This document shows positions 1 through 7,920 of a DNA stretch of 24,530 nucleotides, one piece after another. Position 1 is the stretch's first letter. Each line of letters begins with the position of its first letter. The translations under genes were made by a program, and so were the position numbers. The stretch is taken from positions 1-24,530 of IMG/VR virus record IMGVR_UViG_3300029309_000332. The stretch is one strand, 5' to 3'. Source of the stretch: a virus. The notes below the pieces were generated by a model. It searched no databases, was not told the origin of the DNA, and saw only the letters and a list, made by a program, of their open reading frames with translations.

Positions 1-55
1 CCTGCGTGGCGACAACACCAACGCCCTCGATGTCTGAATCAGTGACTTTTATCAT
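1..55 (-). CDS. Partial gene, possible SET-domain protein (N-terminus only)
   Basis: An ATG at 55 on the minus strand overlaps the stop of the upstream 414-aa gene in an ATGA junction, and the frame stays open to the window edge. Only 18 residues are visible: MIKVTDSDIEGVGVVATQ. The pattern 'I-x-G-x-G-V-x-A-T' is how many SET-domain lysine methyltransferases begin (typically S-x-I-x-G-x-G-v-f-A-T-r). That is a family-level resemblance over very few residues, so the function is a guess. The overlap and shared orientation support a real gene at the end of the leftward replication operon. Confidence 0.4.
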   Translation of the reverse strand, partial: MIKVTDSDIEGVGVVATQ

Positions 56-1296
56 GCTTGACCCTCTGGATCCATATTCTCAAGGTCAATTGTCTGTGGT
101 TTTTTAGCCTGTAGATCGTAATCATGAATGATCGAACCCAAATTTGGATTGCCAACTTTCATTTCATCAATCCATACACGTTTCTTAATTCTACCAAAGA
201 TGTCTTTAACCGATCTCCAATGTCCGCGTCTCCAGTGTTCTCGTTTAGGACTGCCTTGTCCTGTAAACATACGTTCATATATCCGTTTACCACGAGGCTT
301 GGGCAGATCAATAGTCACCACTTTATATTCACTTTTTGGAATAACGCGACCAAAACATTTATGGTCTATTTGTTTTGGAGTTGTGACTGTATCGTGAACA
401 ACAAGATCATAATTAAGTAAACCTAACAAAGCGATCAAGAATCTAGCATCACCTTGTGATGCCATTAAACTAGCCTCTATCATCTCATTTGCTTGTTCAT
501 TTGTTAATTCAAAACCTTTTTCATGCACATGTTCAGGCACCAACCATTGCATTGCTGAAGATCTTGCTATTCCAAAGGACATCATTAAGTGCTGTTCATT
601 TATATCAGCCCTGTCACCCAAGAACATTTGTTTACCTGAATACCATTGACCTAGAAGGGCAGAGTTTTGATAAAACATATCGTCAAAAATTTGTTTCCTT
701 TCTTTTTCATTTTCTGCTTCATTTAATTTATGTTGCCAATGTAACTCTGTCCCACCTATGAAAAAGCCCATTGGTGAAGACATGATTGTGTCACCATAGC
801 GTTCATCCTTTTCATACCCACAATAGACTTCAAAAAAATATCCTGGTTCGCCTGATGCCGTATCTATTTTCCGTATGTGATACCCAACCCGTCCGGCTCC
901 TCCGCGAGTCTTCAAAGCATCTTCTGGTGGGTTTTCTCCAATTTTTTCAGGATATAATTTGTAGTATTCCTCAAAAAACCCCATACGTTTAAATTCTCGT
1001 GAAATTATTTTAGCCCTAAACCCCTCATCCCATTCTATCCACATATTGTTGAATGGAGGTATGCCGCGATGCATCATCTCAACTAAGTGTTTTGGCTTTG
1101 ACAAACTGGCAAGGTATGCATGTTCTACAAGATTATTACTAACAACAAACTTTTGTGATGTTGCTAAATCTATCTGTGAACTACGTCTTTTCGATTCCGC
1201 ATATTTGCCACCTTGATATCCGGCAATCCCTTTTTTTGGTTCTGCAAGAGCAGCTAGAAATTTATTTGCTAAAGTGGGAAAATCATTTTTTATCAT
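52..1296 (-). CDS. Conserved phage-type protein of unknown function, 414 aa
   Basis: The frame is long and well composed. Its ATG lies in an ATGA overlap with the helicase stop, with AGGT about 9 nt upstream. I recognise no enzymatic domain. Near the C-terminus (about residues 355-375) is an R-R-G-H-W-R-S motif followed by K-R-V-W-I. A similar 'RGHWR...(K)RVWV' signature recurs in phage and plasmid proteins of unknown function. The middle is rich in Trp, Tyr and Met. Its position after primase and helicase, transcribed with them, suggests a replication or recombination accessory. There is no signal peptide or membrane segment. Confidence 0.75.
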   Translation of the reverse strand: MIKNDFPTLANKFLAALAEPKKGIAGYQGGKYAESKRRSSQIDLATSQKFVVSNNLVEHAYLASLSKPKHLVEMMHRGIPPFNNMWIEWDEGFRAKIISREFKRMGFFEEYYKLYPEKIGENPPEDALKTRGGAGRVGYHIRKIDTASGEPGYFFEVYCGYEKDERYGDTIMSSPMGFFIGGTELHWQHKLNEAENEKERKQIFDDMFYQNSALLGQWYSGKQMFLGDRADINEQHLMMSFGIARSSAMQWLVPEHVHEKGFELTNEQANEMIEASLMASQGDARFLIALLGLLNYDLVVHDTVTTPKQIDHKCFGRVIPKSEYKVVTIDLPKPRGKRIYERMFTGQGSPKREHWRRGHWRSVKDIFGRIKKRVWIDEMKVGNPNLGSIIHDYDLQAKKPQTIDLENMDPEGQA

Positions 1297-2813
1297 ATCT
1301 TGTACCTATATGGTGATTGTGATTCCACGACATGCAAGTTATGCCGCGCTCGTGTAACAGCGGTATAGAACACTCGGTGTTCATCATCTTGTTCAGGATT
1401 GTTCACCGCCGGCCATGAAGAGTCAGTCAACAACAGAATATTGTCATCCTCGCCGCCCTTCATGCGGTGTATAGTAGATAAACTGATACGAGGCTTTGTA
1501 AGATCCTCACCACGGCGCCGAACAGCCCCCATGTATCGGATATCTTCGTTGGACATGTTGACCACCACCTCTGGTCTTGTATCCTGTGGTGCAATCAACC
1601 CATGCTCTGCAACCAGATTGTCATAGTTGTGTGTGCCCTGCGGATCGACAGCATCAAATGTTTTTGCTGCGGCACGTTTCAACAGTGCCTTGTCCCCTGA
1701 CTTTGGCATATAGGTGTACATCTTCTTGATCTCACCCACGTTAGCAGTCTGCCCCTTTGACAGCCGCTCCCATACGTTCATGGCCTCAAGCAGTTCAAGC
1801 GAGATCACAGACTTACCAAACCGTTCAAACAAATATCCGTCATCGCGTAAAGTATTGTGAATTTTGTTCAAGGCTTTATTAGTTCTAGCCATGATTGTCC
1901 ACGAACCTTCATCAATATTCACATCATACCAATTCATGTGAAAATCTACGCATCCATCCTCATCCCGTGGACGCCAGTTCTTTTCCTGTCTGTATTGTAT
2001 CCTGTCCACAATTTCATTGGCTAAATCAAAGACCTCTCTTGGCACACGGTAACTTTGACTTAACACTGTCTTATTGTCACAAGCGTTCATGAAACTATGC
2101 AAATCAACACCATTCCAACGGTGGATGCACTGGTCATCATCGCCTGCGTACCAAACCCTTTCGGCTCGTTCTTTTAATATGTTTACCTGTTGCCATTGCA
2201 GCGGCGTTAAATCCTGCGCCTCATCCACGATCAACACTTCAAGCGCAGGTCCTGTCGCTTGTTGTACGAACAGTTCAATCATGTCTGTAAAATCAAACTT
2301 ACCAGTGTCAGATTTGTATTCTTTATATATCGCATCCACACGGCGTAGCATTGACCAATACAGATCATAGTCCCCAAGGTCATTATACTCTTCCTCTAAA
2401 GACACACAGCGCAGTTTGGCACGGCTAATTACATTTAAGTAACGATTGCCCTCTCTCATAGATATGGGTATCAGACCCTCTTCCATGACCTCTGCGGTGC
2501 TACGATCAAACTCCATACCTAACGTGTTGCTTAACGTGCGGAGATCGTGAGGCTGTATCGTCTCGTTCTTCTCCATGCCCAGCCAATTGAAGCCTATCGA
2601 GTGTAGTGTCCTGAACCACGGGACATCCTTTTCGGTAAGCTGGAGCGTTGAACTCACACGCGATCTGGCTTCTTCTATCGACTTACGAGAGAAGGACACA
2701 AAGCCAATGCGATCAGGCGGTGTGCCATTAGCTAACTCTTGGCGCACGATTTCAATCATGGTGTGTGTCTTACCGCAACCAGGCGGACCAAAGATGAGTG
2801 ACTCTTCAGCCAT
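1293..2813 (-). CDS. UvrD/Rep-like superfamily 1 DNA helicase, 506 aa
   Basis: All main SF1A motifs are visible: Walker A GPPGCGKT (residues 9-16), Walker B VDEAQD, motif III with AGDDDQCIHRW, motif IV with QSYRVP, motif V STIHRMKGGE and motif VI VFYTAVTRAR. It should unwind duplex DNA with 3'-5' polarity, as UvrD, Rep and PcrA do, in replication or recombination. At 506 aa it is shorter than cellular UvrD (about 700 aa), as phage versions often are, and no nuclease domain is attached. I chose the ATG at 2813 (MAEESL) over one 13 codons upstream: it sits just before Walker A, overlaps the preceding stop by 8 bp (ATGGCTGA) and follows an AAGGGAAAAG purine stretch. It overlaps the next gene by 4 bp. 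Confidence 0.93.
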   Translation of the reverse strand: MAEESLIFGPPGCGKTHTMIEIVRQELANGTPPDRIGFVSFSRKSIEEARSRVSSTLQLTEKDVPWFRTLHSIGFNWLGMEKNETIQPHDLRTLSNTLGMEFDRSTAEVMEEGLIPISMREGNRYLNVISRAKLRCVSLEEEYNDLGDYDLYWSMLRRVDAIYKEYKSDTGKFDFTDMIELFVQQATGPALEVLIVDEAQDLTPLQWQQVNILKERAERVWYAGDDDQCIHRWNGVDLHSFMNACDNKTVLSQSYRVPREVFDLANEIVDRIQYRQEKNWRPRDEDGCVDFHMNWYDVNIDEGSWTIMARTNKALNKIHNTLRDDGYLFERFGKSVISLELLEAMNVWERLSKGQTANVGEIKKMYTYMPKSGDKALLKRAAAKTFDAVDPQGTHNYDNLVAEHGLIAPQDTRPEVVVNMSNEDIRYMGAVRRRGEDLTKPRISLSTIHRMKGGEDDNILLLTDSSWPAVNNPEQDDEHRVFYTAVTRARHNLHVVESQSPYRYKI

Positions 2814-3027
2814 CGCTCTTTTCCCTTGGCCTTGCCCTGATCCAATCATCAATTTCGGTGCGTAACCAACGTGTCGTACTGTTCTTGTCGTTTTCAGGTC
2901 CGAGCACGAGAGGTTTTGGGAAGTGTCCTGTTCTCACCCATTTGTATATGGTTGTTCTTGCCACTCCCAAGGCTTCTGCCACTTCACCAACCTTGAGATA
3001 CTCTTCGTTATCAGAAGGGTATGTCAT
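2806..3027 (-). CDS. AlpA/excisionase-type helix-turn-helix protein, 73 aa
   Basis: This is a small winged-HTH protein of the AlpA/MerR-like excisionase class. Residues 10-32 read LKVGEVAEALGVARTTIYKW, a helix-turn-helix followed by 'V-R-T-G-x-F-P-K-P', the usual wing and recognition extension. A C-terminal 'W-x-x-x-E-I-D-D-W-I' completes the fold. It should bind DNA, either as a regulator or as a replication/excision accessory. It begins inside the primase gene (17-bp overlap), with a GAGGAGAAAG Shine-Dalgarno encoded by the primase's last codons. No integrase is visible in the window, so a true excisionase role is unsupported. Confidence 0.88.
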   Translation of the reverse strand: MTYPSDNEEYLKVGEVAEALGVARTTIYKWVRTGHFPKPLVLGPENDKNSTTRWLRTEIDDWIRARPREKSDG

Positions 3028-4543
3028 TTTCTTTCTCCTCTATTGGTAGGTCGGTTTCAGTTGAGTCAAACTCTGGTACAAACCAGACGCGAAGATTTTT
3101 CCATTGACCTGTATCTTCGTCTTTAAACTTGTAAACGGTGTTACACTCATGCCCACCGTTTATATCTTTGAGCCGCTGTTGTATCTGTGGACGCTTGAGT
3201 TCTCTGAAACCTCTGTTACGCAAGAACTCCATCAGTCCCTTCAACGTGAACATCGTCAAATCTGTCTCCGTCCATGGCTTACCCAGTACCATCTCCTGCG
3301 GTGACTTTGCTCTGATGCGGCTGTTACAATAGATCTCCAGTAATTCTTCAAACTGTCCTTTGATCGTAAGTTCTTTTGGAACCTCGACATGCGTTGCCTG
3401 TTCCAGAAGTTTGTTTACATATGTCTGCCATTCAGCGGCTTTCATGACTGGCGGCATCACATCCAACTGTTCCATGCAAGCACGTTGGAATTGCAACGGC
3501 ATCTGTAACTGTTCAGTGGATAACTCTAAGCGCCTGCCATCAACATCAAGGAAGTACAATCGAGGCTCTGACTTTTGTATTGTCAGGCCGGTGATGCCTG
3601 GCATTGATCCGTTCTTGCCTACGCCATACTTTGCCCCTCGGCATGCGGCCTTGTCACAATGACTGCCCATGGGTTCTTCTTTACACAGGTAGCCATACTC
3701 TTTCTTCTTGTGTTGATTTTGTATGGTGACAATCTCGCTAGCTGGCAGAGATGGCTTGCAATACTTCTGGTTCCACCTCTCCAATGTTTGTTCCCATGTA
3801 TCTGGGTGCATCATCTTTGCGGTCACAGCGGCATGAAACATGACCTTATTTCTCGTGCCATCAGGTACGGAGGTCGCAAACATAATCCGAAGACATGGCG
3901 GCATCTCCTTTAATTCATCATCGGCACTTGTAAAATCTAAACTCCGTAAGTCCTCCAAGGTAGTCGTGACCCTGTCCACATAGTTCAGGAATCGTTCAAG
4001 CGATAGTTCCTCGCCCTTCTCATTGACTGCATATCGTAAAGTATTCTCCGAGTCGAAGTATGGCAGGTTGATGAAGTTACCCACATCACCACGCTCGGCA
4101 AGGATCTTGTTTTGTTTTGGAAACACCTCACAGCCACCATAACCAAGCACAGCAGCGAACTCGGTGAGATGATCTCTCATATCAGTGGCAGTAATCCAGT
4201 CCTTGGTAAACAAGAACAGATGTGCCCCTCCTGATTTTGACCGGCAAACAACCAGTGGTAATTTAAAACGGCGACACTTCTTGAGTATGGCGACATGATC
4301 AATTGGATATGTATCAATGTCTAACGCACCAAACTTACACATGTTCTGATCATTGATGGGAATAGATCCGACTCCTGTCCCACCTTCCAAATGACCTTTG
4401 ATTAGATCCATCGTCATTGGCTCTCGTACAATGTAACTTTGTGCCTCTGTCTTACCGTTCTTCCTTACATTCCCCACTGTAGTTTGACCGTGTGCAACGC
4501 TTGATCCTTCAAACGCCGCCGCAAAGCGGTCAGCTAAACTCAT
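3011..4543 (-). CDS. Archaeo-eukaryotic-type (AEP, TOTE-like) DNA primase with SSB-like C-terminal tip, 510 aa
   Basis: The N-terminal half carries the AEP catalytic triad: motif I FGALDID (D75, D77), motif II SGGAHLFLF (H108) and motif III C-E-V-F-P-K-Q (E139-Q144). A 'G-N-F-I-N-L-P-Y-F' follows, typical of the AEP branch found in TOTE conflict systems and many phage primases. A Cys cluster in the middle (YLC...HC....C-R-G) is the zinc motif usually seen after these domains. No helicase domain is fused; the separate helicases at 1293 and 6029 may serve. The protein ends E-N-D-I-P-F, matching the acidic tip of bacterial SSB. I chose the ATG at 4543 over a GTG four codons upstream because GGAG lies 6 nt before it. 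It should make primers for phage DNA synthesis. Confidence 0.88.
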   Translation of the reverse strand: MSLADRFAAAFEGSSVAHGQTTVGNVRKNGKTEAQSYIVREPMTMDLIKGHLEGGTGVGSIPINDQNMCKFGALDIDTYPIDHVAILKKCRRFKLPLVVCRSKSGGAHLFLFTKDWITATDMRDHLTEFAAVLGYGGCEVFPKQNKILAERGDVGNFINLPYFDSENTLRYAVNEKGEELSLERFLNYVDRVTTTLEDLRSLDFTSADDELKEMPPCLRIMFATSVPDGTRNKVMFHAAVTAKMMHPDTWEQTLERWNQKYCKPSLPASEIVTIQNQHKKKEYGYLCKEEPMGSHCDKAACRGAKYGVGKNGSMPGITGLTIQKSEPRLYFLDVDGRRLELSTEQLQMPLQFQRACMEQLDVMPPVMKAAEWQTYVNKLLEQATHVEVPKELTIKGQFEELLEIYCNSRIRAKSPQEMVLGKPWTETDLTMFTLKGLMEFLRNRGFRELKRPQIQQRLKDINGGHECNTVYKFKDEDTGQWKNLRVWFVPEFDSTETDLPIEEKENDIPF

Positions 4544-4561
4544 AATATACTCCACGAAAAA

Positions 4562-4583
4562 TGGGGGAGGTTGCCCTCCCCCA
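4562..4583 (-). terminator. Rho-independent terminator or attenuator between the SSB-like gene and the primase
   Basis: TGGGGGAGG (4562-4570) is perfectly complementary to CCTCCCCCA (4575-4583) around a 4-nt loop. Read on the minus strand, the hairpin is followed at once by five Ts. It begins 5 nt past the SSB-like gene's stop and ends 18 nt before the primase ATG. There is no room for a separate promoter downstream, so it probably reduces rather than stops transcription into the primase. Confidence 0.85.
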
Positions 4584-4588
4584 AACTA

Positions 4589-5383
4589 CTAAAAGGGGAT
4601 GTCGTCATCCTTGAGATCATCGGTGCTATCCGAGCCTTTAATCTCAGGATCCGCTGCGGCTTTGACATCGCCTTTAGCAATTGATTCGCGGAACGACTTT
4701 GCTTCATCGAACAATGCCTTGTCCTGCACGAAGCTGACCTTTTCAACCTGCCAGTTGTACCAAGTGCCCATTTGATTAGACTCCTCGGTGGTCGAAAGTT
4801 TCCACATGGTGGCAAACAACGCTGGTGTTCTCATCTGACCCTTTGCGTCCTTTACCTTTTGCATGGCAATCTGTGTCTTCCAACGCCGACTGACCTTCAG
4901 TTGCGTTGACTTCATATCCACGATTGCCGGTTGATGCATGCCATCCTCCCCAATGACAATGCAATAGTGTTGATCTGACTTAACCAACTCGTTTCCGTTG
5001 GGCAAAATTTCTTTTGCGCCATTACGTTCGGTATTTGCCAGATCTGGATCGGTGACGGTTCGCTCTCCTACAAAGCCGCCACCTTGGTCAAGCGGTATAA
5101 ACTCCAAGTATTTTGTTTCTTGGAAACATGGAATGACCGTGATGCCATCCTCGCCCGACCAAAACTGTCCAGTCACTGTGTTGAAGGCGTCACCCTGTGC
5201 CGCGTCTTTAATGAACGCTGGATCGCTCTTCTTAATCTGTGGGGACAGTGCCTGTATCACACGGATGAACGGTATCTGCAATTCTGACGTATCGTAATCT
5301 ACGCCCATACCAGCAGTTGACATGATGTCGTCCATCAATTCGGCTGGCAGACCAGCCTCTTCTTTTTTAACTACGTTACTCAT
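4589..5383 (-). CDS. Phage single-stranded-DNA-binding-like protein, 264 aa
   Basis: The C-terminus is a Gly/Ser/Asp-rich linker ending D-D-L-K-D-D-D-I-P-F, essentially the acidic protein-docking tip of bacterial SSB (D-D-D-I-P-F). The N-terminal body (about 235 residues) is beta-rich with scattered aromatics (QFWSGEDGITVIPCF, WYNWQVEKVSFV) and could be an OB-fold, but it is not a recognisable E. coli-type SSB domain. It lies between a replication-module protein and the primase, and a terminator just downstream would give it more transcript than the primase, as a stoichiometric DNA-coating protein needs. The start has a strong AGGAGGAATAA leader and overlaps the upstream stop by 4 bp (ATGA). 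Confidence 0.72.
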   Translation of the reverse strand: MSNVVKKEEAGLPAELMDDIMSTAGMGVDYDTSELQIPFIRVIQALSPQIKKSDPAFIKDAAQGDAFNTVTGQFWSGEDGITVIPCFQETKYLEFIPLDQGGGFVGERTVTDPDLANTERNGAKEILPNGNELVKSDQHYCIVIGEDGMHQPAIVDMKSTQLKVSRRWKTQIAMQKVKDAKGQMRTPALFATMWKLSTTEESNQMGTWYNWQVEKVSFVQDKALFDEAKSFRESIAKGDVKAAADPEIKGSDSTDDLKDDDIPF

Positions 5384-5952
5384 TTATTCCTCCTAACCTC
5401 GGCAATTCTAGCTACAAATGCTCCAAACAAATCCAAATCAATAGGCTTGCCCTGTTCGACACGCTCTTTCACAAACGCTTTAAGTGTCATTGAGTGGACA
5501 TGTTCTTTTTGTTCTGGGTGAAAACCCTTCTGTTCAAGGTCATACATGACATCGCCAGCTTGGTTGTCTTGCCCACGACCAAACGACACGATGATGTCGT
5601 TCTTAATTATGTCGTCATGACCATGTTCTCGGAGCCAATTGAAAGCCTCCTGCTTCCGGTCAGCAGGGATTGACGCAGACACGAACGCCTTCAGCTTGAC
5701 GGTCACACCGTCAACATCCAAACGCTCTATACCCATCTCATCCATAAGCATGGGTATCTGTTCAAACGCCATCCTCTGTTTTTCTTGTTTCAGTGCTTTG
5801 AGATGTGTTTCAGCGTCTTCTATTTGCTGGTTCACATTATTAAGCTGGCGCACCAAGCCAGACAGTTGTTTACCTTCATCAGCCCCGACATTATCGAGTG
5901 TCGCTGCGTCAGCAAACATTTCTTCTTCAAAGATTGTTTCACTCTGCTTCAT
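5380..5952 (-). CDS. Conserved phage replication-module protein with coiled coil, 190 aa
   Basis: Residues about 30-65 (LVRQLNNVNQQIEDAETHLK and onward) form a heptad-rich coiled coil. They lead into a conserved-looking domain with 'M-D-E-M-G-I-E-R-L-D-V-D-G', 'A-F-N-W-L-R-E-H-G', 'I-V-S-F-G-R-G' and 'T-L-K-A-F-V-K-E-R'. I have seen this block in marine and T7-like phage proteins of unknown function beside replication genes. I chose the ATG at 5952 because the longer reading (to 6039) runs over the Shine-Dalgarno and start of the divergent helicase gene. It is probably the first gene of the leftward replication operon. Its last codons (R-R-N-K) encode the AGGAGG of the next gene. Confidence 0.75.
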   Translation of the reverse strand: MKQSETIFEEEMFADAATLDNVGADEGKQLSGLVRQLNNVNQQIEDAETHLKALKQEKQRMAFEQIPMLMDEMGIERLDVDGVTVKLKAFVSASIPADRKQEAFNWLREHGHDDIIKNDIIVSFGRGQDNQAGDVMYDLEQKGFHPEQKEHVHSMTLKAFVKERVEQGKPIDLDLFGAFVARIAEVRRNK

Positions 5953-5980
5953 AGCAAGTACATCCTCTTCAGGTTTGGTG

Positions 5981-6009
5981 TTGACGAAACCACTTCGCAC
6001 AACTATGTT
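5981..6009 (+). promoter_or_regulatory. Candidate sigma-70-type promoter for the SNF2 helicase gene
   Basis: TTGACG (5981-5986) is separated by exactly 17 bp from TATGTT (6004-6009), giving 5/6 and 4/6 matches to consensus. The -10 forms half of the odd palindrome TATGTT-C-AACATA (6004-6016), a possible operator. The predicted start would leave a leader of only about 13 nt, with AGGAGG (6016-6021) at its 5' end, which is tight. The 76-bp gap between divergent genes must contain promoters for one or both directions. Confidence 0.35.
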
Positions 6010-6028
6010 CAACATAGGAGGACATCGG

Positions 6029-7489
6029 ATGACTGTCAACTACAAATTCAAAACTACACCATATGCACATCAGATCGAGGCATTGGATCGTAGTATTGAT
6101 AAGGCGTCCTTTGGTTTTTTTATGGAGATGGGCACTGGTAAGTCGAAGGTATTGATTGACACTATCGCGACACTTGCCGATCAGCAGAAGATTAACTTTG
6201 CATTAATCATTGCACCCAAAGGCGTGTACCGCAACTGGATAAATAAGGAAATACCGGCACACTTTTCGGATGATGTATCGCACCAAGTGCTGGCATGGCA
6301 GGCAACGCAAACACAATCATATAAGAAAGAGGCAAAGGCTTTCTTTTTTAGCGAAGATCCTGCTGTAAAAATCTTCGTCATGAATGTGGAGGCGTTTTCT
6401 AGTGCCAAGGGTAAGGCAGCCGGCGAATGGATGGCTGAAAGATTCGGGCGCAATGCACTTATAGCTGTAGACGAATCGACTACGATTAAGAACCATAAGG
6501 CAAAGCGCACAAAGTCTCTAATTAAGATCGCGGCAAAGTTCAAGTACAAACGCATCCTGACGGGATCGCCTGTCACAAAATCTCCAATGGATTTGTTTGC
6601 ACAGTTTCAGTTCCTCAATCCTTTGATCCTTGGCTTTGAATCATTCTATGCGTTCCAAAACAGATATGCCGTGCTTCAAAAGCGCAGCATGGGTGCACAC
6701 AGCTTTCAACAGGTGCTTGGCTATCGAAACTTGGAAGAACTGACTGCAAAGATAGATCCGCACATCTATCGGGTATTGAAGAAGGATTGTCTGGACCTGC
6801 CGGATAAAACTTACACCGTGCGTCATGTATCTCTGACCATGGAACAGATCCGTATGTACAAGGATTTGCAGAAGGAAGCTATTACGCTTCTGGATAACGG
6901 CGACTTGGTGTCCGCACCACAGATCATCACACAGATGTTACGACTGCAACAAATCCTGTCGGGGCATATCAAGACTGATGATGGCGATCTGCTTGAAGTG
7001 CCAACACAGCGGCTCGGTGCCATGATGGAATGTATCGAGGAGATATCGGGCAAGATCCTTATCTGGTCACGATTCAGGTATGATATCATCAATATCCGTT
7101 CGGAGCTTACAAAGGTGTATGGTGAAACATCGGTTGTATCTTACTACGGCGACACGACAGAAAAAGACAGGCAACTTGCCATCGACAACTTTCAGGATGG
7201 AGACGCTCGATTCTTTGTAGCTAATCCAGCCACCGCAGGTTATGGCCTTACACTGACCAAGGCCAACACAGTGATCTATTATGCTAATGACTTTAATCTT
7301 GAAACACGAACCCAGTCAGAAGATCGCTGCCACCGTATAGGTCAGAAAAATCCAGTGACATATATTGATTTGATTGCTGATGGGACGATTGATGAGAAGA
7401 TCATCAAGGCGCTTCGTGGTAAGATAGATATAAGCGCACGAGTTCTTGGAGAGGAGGCACGAGAATGGTTAACATTAGTCCCACGGTAG
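6029..7489 (+). CDS. SNF2-family (superfamily 2) DNA helicase/translocase, 486 aa
   Basis: Motifs in order: a Q-motif (P-Y-A-H-Q-I-E-A), Walker A MEMGTGKS (residues 32-39), motif II V-D-E-S-T, motif III TGSPVTKSP, motif IV ILIWSRF, motif V ANPATAGYGLTLTKA and motif VI QSEDRCHRIGQ. The helicase C-terminal pattern 'Y-Y-A-N-D-F-N-L-E' is typical of phage SNF2-like proteins. The DEST box in place of DEAH is common in this phage clade. The ATG at 6029 follows AGGAGG at 6016-6021; the frame is open far upstream but has no support there. It is the only large replication gene on the plus strand, diverging from the primase/SSB operon. It probably remodels forks or aids recombination. Confidence 0.92.
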   Translation: MTVNYKFKTTPYAHQIEALDRSIDKASFGFFMEMGTGKSKVLIDTIATLADQQKINFALIIAPKGVYRNWINKEIPAHFSDDVSHQVLAWQATQTQSYKKEAKAFFFSEDPAVKIFVMNVEAFSSAKGKAAGEWMAERFGRNALIAVDESTTIKNHKAKRTKSLIKIAAKFKYKRILTGSPVTKSPMDLFAQFQFLNPLILGFESFYAFQNRYAVLQKRSMGAHSFQQVLGYRNLEELTAKIDPHIYRVLKKDCLDLPDKTYTVRHVSLTMEQIRMYKDLQKEAITLLDNGDLVSAPQIITQMLRLQQILSGHIKTDDGDLLEVPTQRLGAMMECIEEISGKILIWSRFRYDIINIRSELTKVYGETSVVSYYGDTTEKDRQLAIDNFQDGDARFFVANPATAGYGLTLTKANTVIYYANDFNLETRTQSEDRCHRIGQKNPVTYIDLIADGTIDEKIIKALRGKIDISARVLGEEAREWLTLVPR

Positions 7490-7698
7490 AGGGCACAATT
7501 GATATCCTGATTGATTACAAGAAGGGTGGATTGACACTTGCACAGGCGGTTGATCGCTTTTCAAAGTTGACCGGCATAGATCAAAACATATCTGAAAAAT
7601 ATATTCGGGAGTTGGGTCGTGACAACATCATATCGCTCAATAGTAAGAGACAGGATCGGGCAAGCAAGTCGGAGGAGACAGATGATAGAGCAGGGTGA
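7465..7698 (+). CDS. Small protein of unknown function, 77 aa
   Basis: It starts inside the last codons of the SNF2 gene (25-bp overlap) with AGGAGG at 7452-7457, 7 nt before the ATG. The sequence is mostly helical (TLAQAVDRFSKLTGIDQN), with a basic, Ser-rich tail. The 'T-L-A-Q-A-V-D-R-F-S-K-L-T-G' stretch could be a small HTH or helical bundle, but I recognise no family. Translational coupling to the helicase suggests a helper role. Confidence 0.7.
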   Translation: MVNISPTVEGTIDILIDYKKGGLTLAQAVDRFSKLTGIDQNISEKYIRELGRDNIISLNSKRQDRASKSEETDDRAG

Positions 7699-7849
7699 TG
7701 GCAGTATGGCACGGCACATCGCTGATGGTCTATGCCCCCGATGTCAATCATCTATGCCACCCGTAGAAGTTCACGGTCACATACAATGTGCAGTATGTCA
7801 GTTAGTGATTAGTGAATGCTGTCAGGGTGAAAGGGCTGATGAAGAATAA
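7682..7849 (+). CDS. Small zinc-ribbon protein, 55 aa
   Basis: Two CxxC knuckles are seen: C18-P-R-C21 and C36-A-V-C39, with a further C46-C47 pair. This is the layout of a rubredoxin-like zinc ribbon. The ATG at 7682 follows GGAGGAGACAG and overlaps the preceding stop by 17 bp. A longer reading from 7619 lacks a ribosome-binding site. It is the last gene of the short plus-strand unit, followed by the bidirectional terminator. Partners are unknown; such phage ribbons often bind nucleic acid or host RNA polymerase. Confidence 0.72.
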   Translation: MIEQGDGSMARHIADGLCPRCQSSMPPVEVHGHIQCAVCQLVISECCQGERADEE

Positions 7850-7893
7850 ACGTTGGTTTGATCACAGTCGATTCAAACACAAGCGCAAAAAAA

Positions 7894-7917
7894 TAGGGCG
7901 CTCCGTAAAGCGCCCTA
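7894..7917. terminator. Bidirectional terminator between convergent units
   Basis: TAGGGCGCT (7894-7902) pairs with AGCGCCCTA (7909-7917) around a 6-nt loop. A run of A (7887-7893) precedes it, giving a T tract for leftward transcripts. A T-rich stretch (from 7921) follows it for rightward transcripts. It lies between the plus-strand unit ending at 7849 and the minus-strand operon ending at 7921. Confidence 0.88.
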
Positions 7918-7920
7918 AGA

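Noticed and set aside
2806-3027. Excisionase as proof of a temperate phage
   Set aside because: The AlpA fold is shared by many regulators, and no integrase, attachment site or lysogeny repressor is visible.
4540-4815. 91-aa minus-strand frame across the SSB-like gene end and the terminator
   Set aside because: Shadow of the SSB-like gene in another frame; it would translate through the terminator hairpin.
5639-6028. N-terminal extension of the SNF2 helicase by 130 residues
   Set aside because: It is antisense to the coiled-coil gene, Ser/Cys-rich, and lacks a start signal, whereas ATG 6029 has an ideal AGGAGG.
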